A stretch of DNA of 64,000 nt from Arthrobacter sp. AFG20 (GCF_002892795.1 NZ_PJMC01000019.1:34027-98026), one strand, 5' to 3'. Positions 49,614 through 58,626 are shown, counted from the first letter of the stretch. The notes: a model not told the origin generated them from the sequence alone. Numbers and translations are program-made.

Positions 49614-51110
49614 ATGCCACTTTCGCCTCTGAGACTCCGTCTCCTTGTAATCTCTTTGCTCTCGGTCTCCTTCCTGGGGGCCCTGGACCACACGGTGGTG
49701 TCTACTTCCCTGGCCACCATCGCCGGTGAACTGGGCGCGCTGACGCTGATGAGCTGGGTTGTCGTGGGTTACACCCTCGCCAGCACCGTGCTGCTGCCGG
49801 TGCTCGGCAAACTCGGTGACGTACTGGGAGCGCGCCGCATCTTCCTGGGCTCCCTCGTGATGTTCCTGGCCGCGTCCCTGGCGTGCGGCTTCGCCGCGGA
49901 CATGACGTGGCTGATCGCCGCGCGCGTCCTGCAGGGCATGAGCTCCGCGGGCCTGCAATTGATGTCCCAGACCATCATTGCCCGCGTCACCACCCAACGT
50001 GAACGGCCGCGCTACATGGCCATCATCGGCGCAGCCTTCCCCATCGCCATCCTGGTGGGCCCCGTTCTCGGCGGCGCCATCACCGATTACTGGGGCTGGC
50101 AGTGGGTCTTCTGGATCAATATCCCGGTGGGCGCGGCTGCCCTGGGCCTCGCGCTCGTCGCCGTTCCGCACCTGGAACCCGGCCCCATGCCCCGCCACTT
50201 CGACGTTGCCGGGGCGGCTGTCTTCACCAGCGCCCTGGTGGCGCTCGTACTCGCCGTCACATGGGCCGCCGAACTGAACGCAGGCCCTGCCACCGCTGCC
50301 GCACTCGCGGCGAGCATCGCCGGCTTCGTCGCCTTCTTTTTTATCGAGCGGCGTGCGCCCGAACCCATCGTTCCGCTCCACTTGTTCGCCAACCGGACCA
50401 TTGCCGCGGGCACGGCACTCTCGGCGATTATCGGCGTCGGTCTCTTCTCCATCACTGCCTACCTGCCCACGTACTTCCAGATGGCTTACCAGACCACCGC
50501 CACAGTGTCCGGGCTGGTGCCGATCGCCACCGTGTTCGGCATGCTGATCAGCAACCTGCTCACCGGATGGCTGGCCAGCCGGACCGGGCGGTACCGCATC
50601 TTCCCGATCCTGGGAACATCGATGGGGGCCGCCGGGCTTTTTGTGATGGCCGTGCTGCCGGGCGGGCTTCCGCTGTGGGCTCCCATGCTGGTGATGGCCG
50701 TGGTGGGGATGGGCACCGGAGCTTTCATGAGCCTGATCGTCGCCGTGGTCCAGGGAGCGGCCCCGCCCAGCCAGACCGGCACGATCACCGCCACCATCAA
50801 CCTGATGCGGCAGGTGGGGTCCACGGTGGCGACGGCGGTCATCGGCGGAGTGATCGGCGCCGGCGTCGCGGGCCTCCTGCCGGCAGGCCTGGACGCCTCC
50901 ACCCTGACGCCGCAGCTGGTCCACGGGGCGGCGCCGGCCATCCAAGCCAGCGTCGCCCAGATCTACACCACAGTTTTCACACCCATTTTCATCGCCCTGG
51001 CGGCTACCTACGCCTTGGGAATTGTCGCAGCTGTCCTGCTTCCGCACGGGCGCCTGTCCGACGAACCCGTTCCCGAACCCCACGCACCTTCCGAATCACT
51101 CTCGGCCTGA
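49614..51110 (+). CDS. DHA2-family MFS transporter (14 TMS)
   Basis: The 498-residue protein has 14 likely helices with LDHTVVSTSLATIAGELG (motif D1 region), LGKLGDVLGARRIFLG (motif A) and RVLQGMSSAGLQLMSQTIIA (motif B region). EmrB/MdfA-like exporters and some importers share this layout. Its position between the dehydrogenase group and a second FAD oxidase, 17 bases before the latter, suggests a role in C-glycoside or aglycone transport rather than drug resistance. Confidence 0.88.
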   Translation: MPLSPLRLRLLVISLLSVSFLGALDHTVVSTSLATIAGELGALTLMSWVVVGYTLASTVLLPVLGKLGDVLGARRIFLGSLVMFLAASLACGFAADMTWLIAARVLQGMSSAGLQLMSQTIIARVTTQRERPRYMAIIGAAFPIAILVGPVLGGAITDYWGWQWVFWINIPVGAAALGLALVAVPHLEPGPMPRHFDVAGAAVFTSALVALVLAVTWAAELNAGPATAAALAASIAGFVAFFFIERRAPEPIVPLHLFANRTIAAGTALSAIIGVGLFSITAYLPTYFQMAYQTTATVSGLVPIATVFGMLISNLLTGWLASRTGRYRIFPILGTSMGAAGLFVMAVLPGGLPLWAPMLVMAVVGMGTGAFMSLIVAVVQGAAPPSQTGTITATINLMRQVGSTVATAVIGGVIGAGVAGLLPAGLDASTLTPQLVHGAAPAIQASVAQIYTTVFTPIFIALAATYALGIVAAVLLPHGRLSDEPVPEPHAPSESLSA

Positions 51111-51126
51111 TTTCAAAGGAGACATC

Positions 51127-52704
51127 ATGTCCAACCCCACTATCGCCATCGTCGGCAGCGGACCCATCGGTTCCACCTACGCACGGGTGCTCTTGGAGCA
51201 GGTCCCGGATGCCCGGGTGGTGATGTTCGAAGCTGGTCCACAGCTGACCAACGTCCCCGGCGAGAGTGTCCGCAATATCCCGGACCCTGGCGAGAAAGCA
51301 CGTGCACGGGAAATGTCCCAGGGGCCGCAGGCCGGCGCCTACCGGGAGTCAATTGGCATCCCCCCAGCCACCGTTACCGAGGGAATGTTCACCGCCCGCC
51401 AAGGCACCCATCTGCTGGACTTCGGGGGAACGGGTTCCGCCCACGCCCCCTCCTTCCCGGCAGCGGCTGCGGCCACGAACGTGGGCGGCCAGGGTGCGCA
51501 CTGGACATGCGCGACGCCGTCGCCCGCCTTCAGCGAAAAGATCCCCTTCATCGCAGACGACGAATGGGACGGGTTGATTGAGGACGCCAAGCAGCTGCTG
51601 CATGTCCACAGTGCCGCGTTCGCCGATTCCCGTGTGGGTGAGGCCATTCGGTCCCTCCTGGACGAAGAGTTCGGCGCGGAACTGCCGGACGGCTACGGGG
51701 TGGGGACCCTTCCGGTGGCCGGGGACCCGCAGCCTGACGGGTCGGTACGCTGGGCAGGTGCCGACGTCGTCCTCGGCCCCCTGATCGATAAAGACAGCCC
51801 CCTCTCGAAGCAGTTCGAACTCCGCGACCTCACCCTGGTCCGCCGCGTGGAGCTGGACGGACATCGCGTCACCGGCGTCACAGTCCAGGACCTCCGCACC
51901 GGTGAGACATCCTTCGTGGCAGCTGACATCGTTGTGGTGGCTGCCGATGCCTTCCGTTCTCCGCAGCTCCTGTGGGCATCGGGCGTGCGGCCGAAGGCTC
52001 TCGGCCACTACCTGACCGAGCACCCGGTGGTCATCTCCACGGTGGCGCTCGACGCCGAAAAGATGCGCCGCTTCGCCACGGAGGAGGACCTCGGCATCGA
52101 ACTGGCCCGGCGCGCGCAGAACGCTGCAGACCCGGTGGCGGCAGTGAACCGCATCCCGTTCTCCGAGCCGGAGCACCCCTTCTCCGTCCAAGTGATGTAC
52201 TCGGAATCGACTCCGTTTCCGATGGACCCGGGCACCCCTTACTCGGAAAACCACTGGGGCTACGTCAACATGGGGTACGGCATGCGCAAGCACCCCCGCT
52301 TCGAGGACGCCGTTACCTTTGACGACAACGAGCCGGACTACCGTGGCTTCCCGAACATGAGCGTCGAGTACGCGCTTACGGAGCGGGAAAACGCCGAGAT
52401 TGCCGAGGCCACGGAGCGGCTGCGGCGTGCCGGCAAGGCACTTGGTGTCTTTGTTGCCGAGCCGAGGCTGATGCCCAACGGCTCCAGCCTGCACTACCAG
52501 GGCACCATGCGCGTGGGCGAGACCAACGACGGCACCTCGGTGGCGGATCCGTGGTCGCGGGTGTGGGGCTACGAGAACCTGGTGGTGGGCGGCAACGCGC
52601 TCATTCCGACGGCGACGGCCATGAACCCCACGCTGATGAGCGTTGCCATCGCGGTGCGCGGCGCCCGGAAGGTCGCTGAGGGGCTTGGTTGTGAGGGCGC
52701 CTGA
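51127..52704 (+). CDS. GMC/pyranose-oxidase-type FAD oxidoreductase (second C-glycoside 3-oxidase-like)
   Basis: The 525-residue protein begins MSNPTIAIVGSGPIGSTYAR (FAD GSGPIG), contains TNVGGQGAHWTCATPSPAF and the C-terminal catalytic H456 (LHYQGTMRVG) and N500 (TATAMNPTLMSVA). It resembles the oxidase at 37788 but is clearly distinct, so both may oxidise different C-glycosides at C3. AAAGGAGACATC precedes the ATG. No export signal. C-glycoside 3-oxidases of the CarA type are the closest described functional group; other pyranose oxidations are possible. Confidence 0.82.
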   Translation: MSNPTIAIVGSGPIGSTYARVLLEQVPDARVVMFEAGPQLTNVPGESVRNIPDPGEKARAREMSQGPQAGAYRESIGIPPATVTEGMFTARQGTHLLDFGGTGSAHAPSFPAAAAATNVGGQGAHWTCATPSPAFSEKIPFIADDEWDGLIEDAKQLLHVHSAAFADSRVGEAIRSLLDEEFGAELPDGYGVGTLPVAGDPQPDGSVRWAGADVVLGPLIDKDSPLSKQFELRDLTLVRRVELDGHRVTGVTVQDLRTGETSFVAADIVVVAADAFRSPQLLWASGVRPKALGHYLTEHPVVISTVALDAEKMRRFATEEDLGIELARRAQNAADPVAAVNRIPFSEPEHPFSVQVMYSESTPFPMDPGTPYSENHWGYVNMGYGMRKHPRFEDAVTFDDNEPDYRGFPNMSVEYALTERENAEIAEATERLRRAGKALGVFVAEPRLMPNGSSLHYQGTMRVGETNDGTSVADPWSRVWGYENLVVGGNALIPTATAMNPTLMSVAIAVRGARKVAEGLGCEGA

Positions 52705-52773
52705 ACTGACGGTGTTTTAGGAGCCGCTCAGCCGTTGGCAGGGTTGGACTTGGGACATGGATAACCTGTGGGT

Positions 52774-53736
52774 ATGAAGAACCTGGACCTCAACCTGCTG
52801 CCCCAGCTGCAGGTCCTGCTGGAACTGCGGAACATCTCCCGGGCGGCGGAGCGGCTCCAGCTCAGCCAGCCGGCAACCAGCGCGGCGATGGCCAGGCTTC
52901 GGCGCCATTTCGACGACGAACTCCTGGTGCGCCACGGCCGCACCTATGAGCTGACGCCCTTTGCACAGTCCCTGGTCCCGCTGGTTGATGAAGCGGTGCT
53001 TCACATCCAGCGGGCCACGCGAGTGCGGTCCGGCTTCGACCCGGTCACGAGCGAGCGGGAGTTCGTTATTGCGGCCTCGGATTATGCGGCGGCGCTGATT
53101 GTGGGGCCGCTGCGCGGGATCCTGCGGGATGAGGCGCCGGGAGTGGCAGTGGATTTCGTTCCCACAGCGAAGTCCGGGATCCAGGGCCAGATGACTGACT
53201 ATTCGAAGATCGACTTGCTCGTCGGGCCCACGGGATACCAGATGCAGGGGGCCAGCAAGCAGTTGTTCCGGGACAGTTTCGTGGCCGTGGCCGACGCCGG
53301 AAACCCCCTTCTCCGGCAGCCCCGCCTCACCCTCGAGGACCTGACCGCGGTGCCCCACGCCGTCGGCTACTTCGGCGAGGGAATCAGCACCCCGGCGGAC
53401 AAGCTGTTCGAATCGCGGGGCCTGCAGCGCAGAGTAGCGGCGGTGGTGGCCGGGTTCCTGTCCCTGCCGCTCCTGGTCGAAGGGACTGACCTCGTGGCAC
53501 TGGTCCCGGGCATGCTGGCCGCACGGGCCCAGCGAGGCGCGGACATCGTGGTGCTGGGGTTCGCCGAAGGTGCCGAAGCATCCCTGGTGGAGGCCATGTA
53601 CTGGCACCCGTCCCAGGCGGAGGACCCGGCCAGCGTCTGGCTGCGGTCAGTGGTCCAGCGCTCCTGCGCCCGGCTGCATGAACTCTTCGCCGTCAAATCC
53701 CACCCAGTGACTATCCACGCGGCGGATACCACCTAG
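52774..53736 (+). CDS. LysR-family regulator of the aromatic/SDR genes
   Basis: The 320-residue protein (ATG 52774; GTG 52768 possible) starts MKNLDLNLLPQLQVLLELRN and has the helix-turn-helix RAAERLQLSQPATSAAMARL and a NodD/LinR-like effector domain. The last 10 codons hold a LysR-type box (53711-53729) nearly identical to one in front of the dioxygenase operon at 61.8 kb, so it likely controls both the SDR gene that follows and that operon. A weaker ATAC-N7-TTAT box overlaps its own start. Confidence 0.85.
   Translation: MKNLDLNLLPQLQVLLELRNISRAAERLQLSQPATSAAMARLRRHFDDELLVRHGRTYELTPFAQSLVPLVDEAVLHIQRATRVRSGFDPVTSEREFVIAASDYAAALIVGPLRGILRDEAPGVAVDFVPTAKSGIQGQMTDYSKIDLLVGPTGYQMQGASKQLFRDSFVAVADAGNPLLRQPRLTLEDLTAVPHAVGYFGEGISTPADKLFESRGLQRRVAAVVAGFLSLPLLVEGTDLVALVPGMLAARAQRGADIVVLGFAEGAEASLVEAMYWHPSQAEDPASVWLRSVVQRSCARLHELFAVKSHPVTIHAADTT
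53711..53729. promoter_or_regulatory. LysR-type box CTAT-N11-ATAC inside the regulator's 3' end
   Basis: CTATCCACGCGGCGGATAC has T-N11-A symmetry and matches 17 of 19 positions with the box at 61820-61838. It ends 80 bases before the SDR start at 53809. Confidence 0.6.
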
Positions 53737-53808
53737 ACCCAAGACGCCGTTCCCCGCCCGGGTCATTCCTGCGAGAGTCGAAGAAACACGTCTTCGGAAG
53801 GACCCTTC

Positions 53809-54588
53809 ATGTCTGTCTCCAGCCAGCGACTGGCCGGCAAGACCGCCGTCATCACCGGAACGGCCAGCGGCCAGGGCAGGGCCGCTGCGCTCGCCTTCGC
53901 ATCGGAAGGGGCCTTCGTGGTGGGCTGCGACATGGACGACGACGGCGCCGCGGCCACGGTTGCGGCGGTCACCGAGGCCGGGGGCCGGATGAGCAGCAGC
54001 CGGGTGGATCTCACGGATGAGGCAGCGGTGGCGGCCTGGGCTGCGGACGTCGCCAAGCACGGCCAGGTCCACATCCTGTACGCCAACGCCGCCGTCACGC
54101 GCTTCGCCCCGGTGGAGGAACTCAGCTTCGATGACTGGAAGTGGAACATTGAACACGAGATGGACGTGGTGTTCCTGCCGGTCAAGTACTTCTGGCCGCA
54201 GCTGATCCAGGCTGCCAACAGTGCGATTGTCCTGGTGGGCTCCACGGCGGGGGTCACAGGATCCATGACCAACGGCCGGCTGGCCCACACCGCCACGAAG
54301 GGGGCCGTCGTGGCCATGACCAAGCAGCTTGCCGCCGAAGGGGCCCCGCACGGACTGCGGGTTAATGCGGTCAGTCCCGGGATGATCCGCACCGCGGCCA
54401 CCGAGGGCAACCTTCTCGCTCCCGACCATCCGATGCGGACCATCGCCGGCAGCATCCCGCTGGGCCGAATCGGCGCGCCCGAAGAAGTTGCCGCGTGCGC
54501 GCTGTTCCTAGCCTCCGACGACGCCTCGTACGTCACCGGTGCCAACCTGATGGTCGACGGCGGCTGGTCGGCCGTGCTGCCGGGTTGA
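53809..54588 (+). CDS. SDR-family oxidoreductase
   Basis: The 259-residue protein is a classical SDR: GKTAVITGTASGQGRAAALA (TGxxxGxG), NAAVTRFAPVEEL (the NAG-like motif with NAA), STAGVTGSMTNGRLAHTATK where the catalytic tyrosine of YxxxK appears replaced by histidine (HTATK), and the C-terminal GANLMVDGGWSAV. The Y-to-H change is notable and may alter activity. GGAAGGACCC precedes the ATG. It follows the LysR gene and its box, and converges on the aromatic operon. Confidence 0.85.
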   Translation: MSVSSQRLAGKTAVITGTASGQGRAAALAFASEGAFVVGCDMDDDGAAATVAAVTEAGGRMSSSRVDLTDEAAVAAWAADVAKHGQVHILYANAAVTRFAPVEELSFDDWKWNIEHEMDVVFLPVKYFWPQLIQAANSAIVLVGSTAGVTGSMTNGRLAHTATKGAVVAMTKQLAAEGAPHGLRVNAVSPGMIRTAATEGNLLAPDHPMRTIAGSIPLGRIGAPEEVAACALFLASDDASYVTGANLMVDGGWSAVLPG

Positions 54589-54597
54589 TCCCCGGGG

Positions 54598-54635
54598 TTC
54601 CCACCCAACCGATATGTGGGTCGGTTGGGTGGGAA
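54598..54635. terminator. Bidirectional hairpin between convergent SDR genes
   Basis: TTCCCACCCAACCGA and TCGGTTGGGTGGGAA form a perfect 15-bp stem with an 8-base loop between the two convergent stop codons (54588 and 54641). Confidence 0.8.
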
Positions 54636-54640
54636 GGCGG

Positions 54641-55417
54641 CTAGCGCAGAGCGTCGGAGACTGCCTTCGCACCGCCGTGGGCTGACTGGCCGCCGTCCAC
54701 CGGGATCTCGGCGCCCGTCACGAAGGAGGAGATCGGGCTGAGTAGGAAGAGTACGACGCCGGCCACCTCCTCCACGCTTCCGGTGCGCCCCAGCGGGGTC
54801 TCGCCCAGGGTTGCCTGGCGGAACGCGGGCTTGGCACTCGCCGTCATGGGTGTCTCGATGAACCCCGGGTGGACGGTGTTCACCCTTATCCCGCGCGGTC
54901 CCAGTTCCATAGCTGCCACCTGGGAGAGCCCGCGCAGGGCCCATTTGCTCGCGGTGTAGGCCACGGGATAGTGCGCCGTCAGGCCTGCGACAGAACCGAC
55001 ATTAACAATCGAAGCCCCGCTGCGCATTAGCGGCGCGAGCGCCTGGATCCCCAGCAGGCTTCCGGCGACGTTGATTTCGTAGACCCTTTGCAGGTCAGCC
55101 ACAGATGCCTCCAGCAGGCGGCTGCGCTGGGTAATGCCGGCATTGTTGACGAGCCCGTCCACCTGCCACCCCTGGCACTGAATCCAGGCGGCGAGGGTGG
55201 ACCATCCGGAGGAGTCACTTACGTCCAACTGCCGGTACACCAACGCGTCTGAAGCAGACAAAGGCAAGTCCGCCAAGCCATCGGGCAGGTCCGCCGCCAG
55301 GTCCGTGGCGATGACGCGCGTCCCGGCCTCGACCAGCGGGCGCGCTTCGGCAGCGCCCTGGCCTTGGCCTGCCCCGGTAACCACCACCGTCCGGCCATCG
55401 AGCCGAAGGGAAACCAC
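54641..55417 (-). CDS. SDR-family oxidoreductase, last gene of the aromatic operon
   Basis: From GTG 55417, one base after the upstream stop, the product has 258 residues: GRTVVVTGAGQGQGAAEARP (TGxxxGxG), VNNAGITQRSRLL, the catalytic S in NVGSVAGLTAHYPVAYTASK with the YTASK (YxxxK) motif, and EIPVDGGQSAHGG. It belongs to a minus-strand operon starting at 61717. A dehydrogenation step of an aromatic or aliphatic intermediate is likely. Confidence 0.88.
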   Translation of the reverse strand: MVSLRLDGRTVVVTGAGQGQGAAEARPLVEAGTRVIATDLAADLPDGLADLPLSASDALVYRQLDVSDSSGWSTLAAWIQCQGWQVDGLVNNAGITQRSRLLEASVADLQRVYEINVAGSLLGIQALAPLMRSGASIVNVGSVAGLTAHYPVAYTASKWALRGLSQVAAMELGPRGIRVNTVHPGFIETPMTASAKPAFRQATLGETPLGRTGSVEEVAGVVLFLLSPISSFVTGAEIPVDGGQSAHGGAKAVSDALR

Positions 55418-55418
55418 C

Positions 55419-56414
55419 CTAATTGCCAGACGTAACCGCGGCAGCAACCCGGTTGCGCGGGCGGGGCCGGGCTGGCACGCGGGTCACGGCCTCACGCCGC
55501 TCACCAACGGTGTTCTCGATGCTGCCGATTCCCTCCACCGTCATCCGGACCACGTCGCCGGTTTTCAGCGGCTGGGGAGTCTTTGCACCGTTTCGTCCCC
55601 AGAGCTCGGCGAGGCAGCCGCTGCCACAGGTGCCGGAGCCCAGCACATCGCCGGGCCGCACCACCGAGTCCTGCGAGGCATAGGCCACCAGCTCGGCGAA
55701 CGGCCAGCCCATGTTGGACAGCAGGTCCTGGCCGATGGTCTCTTTATTGACCTCAACAGCCATGGAGATCGGCAGGTACCCCTCGGCGTCGTGCAGGCCC
55801 TCGAACTCGTCCGCGGTGACGATCCAGGGCCCCAGGGTGTTGGCGAAATCCTTACCTTTGCACGGCCCCAGGCTGACTTTCATCTCCCGGCGCTGCAGGT
55901 CCCGCGCGGACCAGTCGTTGAGCACCGTGTAGCCGAAGATGTGCCGGTGCGCCTCCGCGGCGGTCAGGTTCCGGCCGTCGCTTCCGGGAACACGTCCGAC
56001 GACGGCGGCCACTTCTGTCTCAAAGTCCAGGTCTTCGCAGCCCGCCGGAATGCCGATCACCTCGCCGGTGCCGGTCACCGTGTGCGGGTTGGTGAAGTAG
56101 AACGTGGGCGCCTCGTACCATTCGGTTACCACGCCGGCCACGCCGTCGATGCTCTTCCGCACGCCTTCGACGTGTTCCTCGAACGCCACGAAGTCCCGGA
56201 TGGTGGCGGGCACCAGCGGGGCGAGCAGCTGCACCTCCGCCAAGGGAACGGCAAGGCCGGATCCGATGGTCTGGCGGGCAAGGCCCAGCGTCTCTTCGAG
56301 TCCGGCGTCGAGCAGCGTCTGGACGCCGCCCGAGGGCAGCGGGTAGCAGTTTCCGCCGTCCACGAAGCCGGACTGCGTTCCTCCGTCGTAATTCCAACGA
56401 GCAATCTTGACCAT
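55419..56414 (-). CDS. Fumarylacetoacetate hydrolase (FAH) family protein
   Basis: The 331-residue protein has an N-terminal MVKIARWNYDGGTQSGFV, DFVAFEEHVEGVRKSI, and the metal ligands E...E...D in DLDFETEVAAVVGR and FGYTVLNDWSARDLQ, followed by KDFANTLGPWIVTADE. These define the FAH superfamily (fumarylacetoacetase, 2-hydroxy-dienoate hydratases, ketopinate-type hydrolases), which process ring-cleavage products. The operon holds a second member at 59728; one may act as hydrolase and the other as isomerase or decarboxylase. Confidence 0.87.
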   Translation of the reverse strand: MVKIARWNYDGGTQSGFVDGGNCYPLPSGGVQTLLDAGLEETLGLARQTIGSGLAVPLAEVQLLAPLVPATIRDFVAFEEHVEGVRKSIDGVAGVVTEWYEAPTFYFTNPHTVTGTGEVIGIPAGCEDLDFETEVAAVVGRVPGSDGRNLTAAEAHRHIFGYTVLNDWSARDLQRREMKVSLGPCKGKDFANTLGPWIVTADEFEGLHDAEGYLPISMAVEVNKETIGQDLLSNMGWPFAELVAYASQDSVVRPGDVLGSGTCGSGCLAELWGRNGAKTPQPLKTGDVVRMTVEGIGSIENTVGERREAVTRVPARPRPRNRVAAAVTSGN

Positions 56415-56425
56415 GGGAGTGTTCC

Positions 56426-57505
56426 TTAAGCGTTGGGCCGGGCAGCCAGGGCGGCAGCCGCGGTAATGCCCAGCGTGCGGGCGTTGCCGGCCAAAACCTG
56501 CGCCTCGTCGCCGGCAGCAAGTCCGGCAGCCTGAACCTCGTCCACAGGGAGGTCGGAGCCCATATCGAACGGGTAGTCCGAGCCGAGCAGCACCTGCTCC
56601 GGGCCCGCGGCGGCCACGAGGGCCCGGAGTTCACCCGGGCTGTGGACCAGGGAATCGAAGTACAGCTTCGTCAGATAGGACGACGGCGGTTGGGCGCAGC
56701 AGTGTGCCTCGGGCCGAACGCGCCAGGCGTGGTCGGAGCGGCCGAGGGTGGTGGGAAGGTAGCCGCCCCCGTGTGCGGCCAGCACCTTGAGGTCCGGGTG
56801 CCGGTCCAAGACCCCGCTGAAGATGAGGTGGGAAAGTGCCACCGCGTTTTCGGCGGGCTGGGAGACGGTGTTGGCGAGGTAGAAGCGGTCCAGCCGCTCA
56901 TCCAGGGAGCAGCCGAACGGGTGCAGGAACACCAGGGCGCCCAGCTCCTCGGCCCGGCCCCAGAACGGTTCCAGCCGGGGGTCGGACAGCTCCACGGTGC
57001 TGCGTTCCGGGTCCTCAGGGGTGGCGGCGAACGAGCCGATTTCGACGCCGAGCAGGCCGCATTCCAGCACGGCGTGTTCCAGGGCTTCGACCAGCAGGGC
57101 AGGGTGCTGCAGGGGGACCAGGCCGAGGCCGTTGAGCCGCTCCGGCGCACGGTCCACGAATTCCCGCACTGCCTGGTTGGCGGACATAGCTACTTGCAGG
57201 GCCAGCTCTTCGCCGGCGAAGTAGTAGAAGTGCGACGGCGACGGCGAAACCAGCTGCACGTCCACGCCTTGGGCGTCCATGTCAGCGAGCCGGCGGTCCA
57301 GGTCCGTCAGCTGCGGCCAGCGTTCCTTGATCATCCTGCCCGATGCGGCCATGGATTCCGGTCCGTTGCGCCGCACTTCCAGGGCCTGCTGGGCGCCGAA
57401 GCCGTCCGGATCGGCTTCGGCCACGAGCTGTTGCAGGGCCGGAAGCAGGATGTGGGCGTGGACGTCCACCGTGGGGGTTTGTCTGTCAGCGGAGTGGGTG
57501 CTCAT
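56426..57505 (-). CDS. Amidohydrolase-family protein (ACMSD-like decarboxylase)
   Basis: The 359-residue TIM-barrel protein has the metal motif VDVHAHILLPALQQL (HxH), an H in VFLHPFGCSLDERL, H in VLAAHGGGYLPTTLGRSDHA and D in LLGSDYPFDMGSDLP. This is the amidohydrolase-2 pattern of aminocarboxymuconate-semialdehyde decarboxylase and gamma-resorcylate decarboxylase. In this operon it probably decarboxylates an aromatic acid or a carboxylated ring-cleavage product. Stop and start are spaced 11 bases from the FAH gene. Confidence 0.86.
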   Translation of the reverse strand: MSTHSADRQTPTVDVHAHILLPALQQLVAEADPDGFGAQQALEVRRNGPESMAASGRMIKERWPQLTDLDRRLADMDAQGVDVQLVSPSPSHFYYFAGEELALQVAMSANQAVREFVDRAPERLNGLGLVPLQHPALLVEALEHAVLECGLLGVEIGSFAATPEDPERSTVELSDPRLEPFWGRAEELGALVFLHPFGCSLDERLDRFYLANTVSQPAENAVALSHLIFSGVLDRHPDLKVLAAHGGGYLPTTLGRSDHAWRVRPEAHCCAQPPSSYLTKLYFDSLVHSPGELRALVAAAGPEQVLLGSDYPFDMGSDLPVDEVQAAGLAAGDEAQVLAGNARTLGITAAAALAARPNA

Positions 57506-58626
57506 GCGGGTTCCTTCAGCATGACGGCGAGGGAGTGCATCAGGCCGGGCACGTCAGCGTCGCGGACGCCGTCGAGCATCCACTGGCCCAGCTGGACGGA
57601 GGCGTCGACCACTGCCTTGGCCCGGTCCAGGCGGCGGTCGGTGAATTCCTTCCACAGGGTTTCGGTGAGGTCGTCGGCCTGGACCAGCAGCTCGGCCAGT
57701 ACAGTGGCGTCCTCCAGGGCCATGGCTGCACCCTGGGCCACTGTGGGTGGGCAGCTGTGGGCGGCGTCGCCGATGATTACGGAGCGGCCGCGGTTCCACG
57801 GACCGTCGACGAGGTGTGTGGTGAACCACGTGTAGTTGATGCGGGCGGTGTGGTCCAGGTTGGCGCGGATTTCCTTCCACGGGCCGCCGTAGGCCGCGGC
57901 GAGTTCGGCCATGATGCGGGGGCCGTCCTCATGCTTGCGCTCCTGGGCCTTCTCCACCAGGTAGGCGTAGATGGTCTCGGGGCCGGTGGGGCAGTAGCCG
58001 GCGATGAAGCAGGGTCCGCCGTAGGTCAGGTCCGTGCGGACCACCTCTTCGGGCCGCTCCACGAAGGCACGCCAGATGCCCATGCCGGTGGGCTGGGGTT
58101 CCATGTCGATGCCGATGGCTTTGCGGACGGCTGAGTGCAGGCCGTCGGCGCCGATCAGGAGGTCGTAGGTGGCGGCGGCGCCGTCGGCGGTGCTCACGGT
58201 GACGGACCCGCCGTCGTCCGTTATTCCGGTGACGGTCTTGCCGTAGCTGATGCGTGCACCCGCCTGTTCAGCACGTTCGCGGAGGATGGCGGTGAGGTCC
58301 GGGCGGTACATGCCCAGCGTGGCGGGCAGGTCATCGCCGCCGGTGCGGATGTCTTCGAGGACTGCGATGACACTGCCGGCGGGGTCCGGGGCGCGCAGGC
58401 CGAGCGTGCTGAACGCGTAGCCCTTCGCCTCGATCTGGTCCCATACCCCGAGCTGGCGGAAGATCCGCAGGGCGTTCCCCTGCAGGGTGATCCCGGACCC
58501 GAGGGTCTGCGGGGAGTCCGCCTTCTCGAGGATTTCAACCTGGATTCCGGCGTCGGCCAGGAGGATGGCGGCGGCCAGGCCCGCGGCTCCCGCCCCAACG
58601 ATTCCGACGTTCTGTACTGCTGCCAT
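57502..58626 (-). CDS. FAD-dependent aromatic monooxygenase (salicylate hydroxylase-like)
   Basis: From ATG 58626 the product has 374 residues of a class A flavoprotein monooxygenase: NVGIVGAGAAGLAAAILLAD (GxGxxG), the DG motif DLLIGADGLHSAVRKA and the GD motif VIIGDAAHSCPPTVAQGAAM. It should hydroxylate an aromatic ring with NAD(P)H and O2 to make a catechol-type substrate for the extradiol dioxygenase of the same operon. The start overlaps no other gene; the stop overlaps the amidohydrolase start by four bases. Confidence 0.88.
   Translation of the reverse strand: MAAVQNVGIVGAGAAGLAAAILLADAGIQVEILEKADSPQTLGSGITLQGNALRIFRQLGVWDQIEAKGYAFSTLGLRAPDPAGSVIAVLEDIRTGGDDLPATLGMYRPDLTAILRERAEQAGARISYGKTVTGITDDGGSVTVSTADGAAATYDLLIGADGLHSAVRKAIGIDMEPQPTGMGIWRAFVERPEEVVRTDLTYGGPCFIAGYCPTGPETIYAYLVEKAQERKHEDGPRIMAELAAAYGGPWKEIRANLDHTARINYTWFTTHLVDGPWNRGRSVIIGDAAHSCPPTVAQGAAMALEDATVLAELLVQADDLTETLWKEFTDRRLDRAKAVVDASVQLGQWMLDGVRDADVPGLMHSLAVMLKEPA

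Noticed and set aside
49494..51083. Minus-strand frame of 529 codons opposite the MFS gene at 49614
   Set aside because: Low-complexity glycine/glutamine-rich translation of antisense DNA; the plus-strand transporter is well supported.
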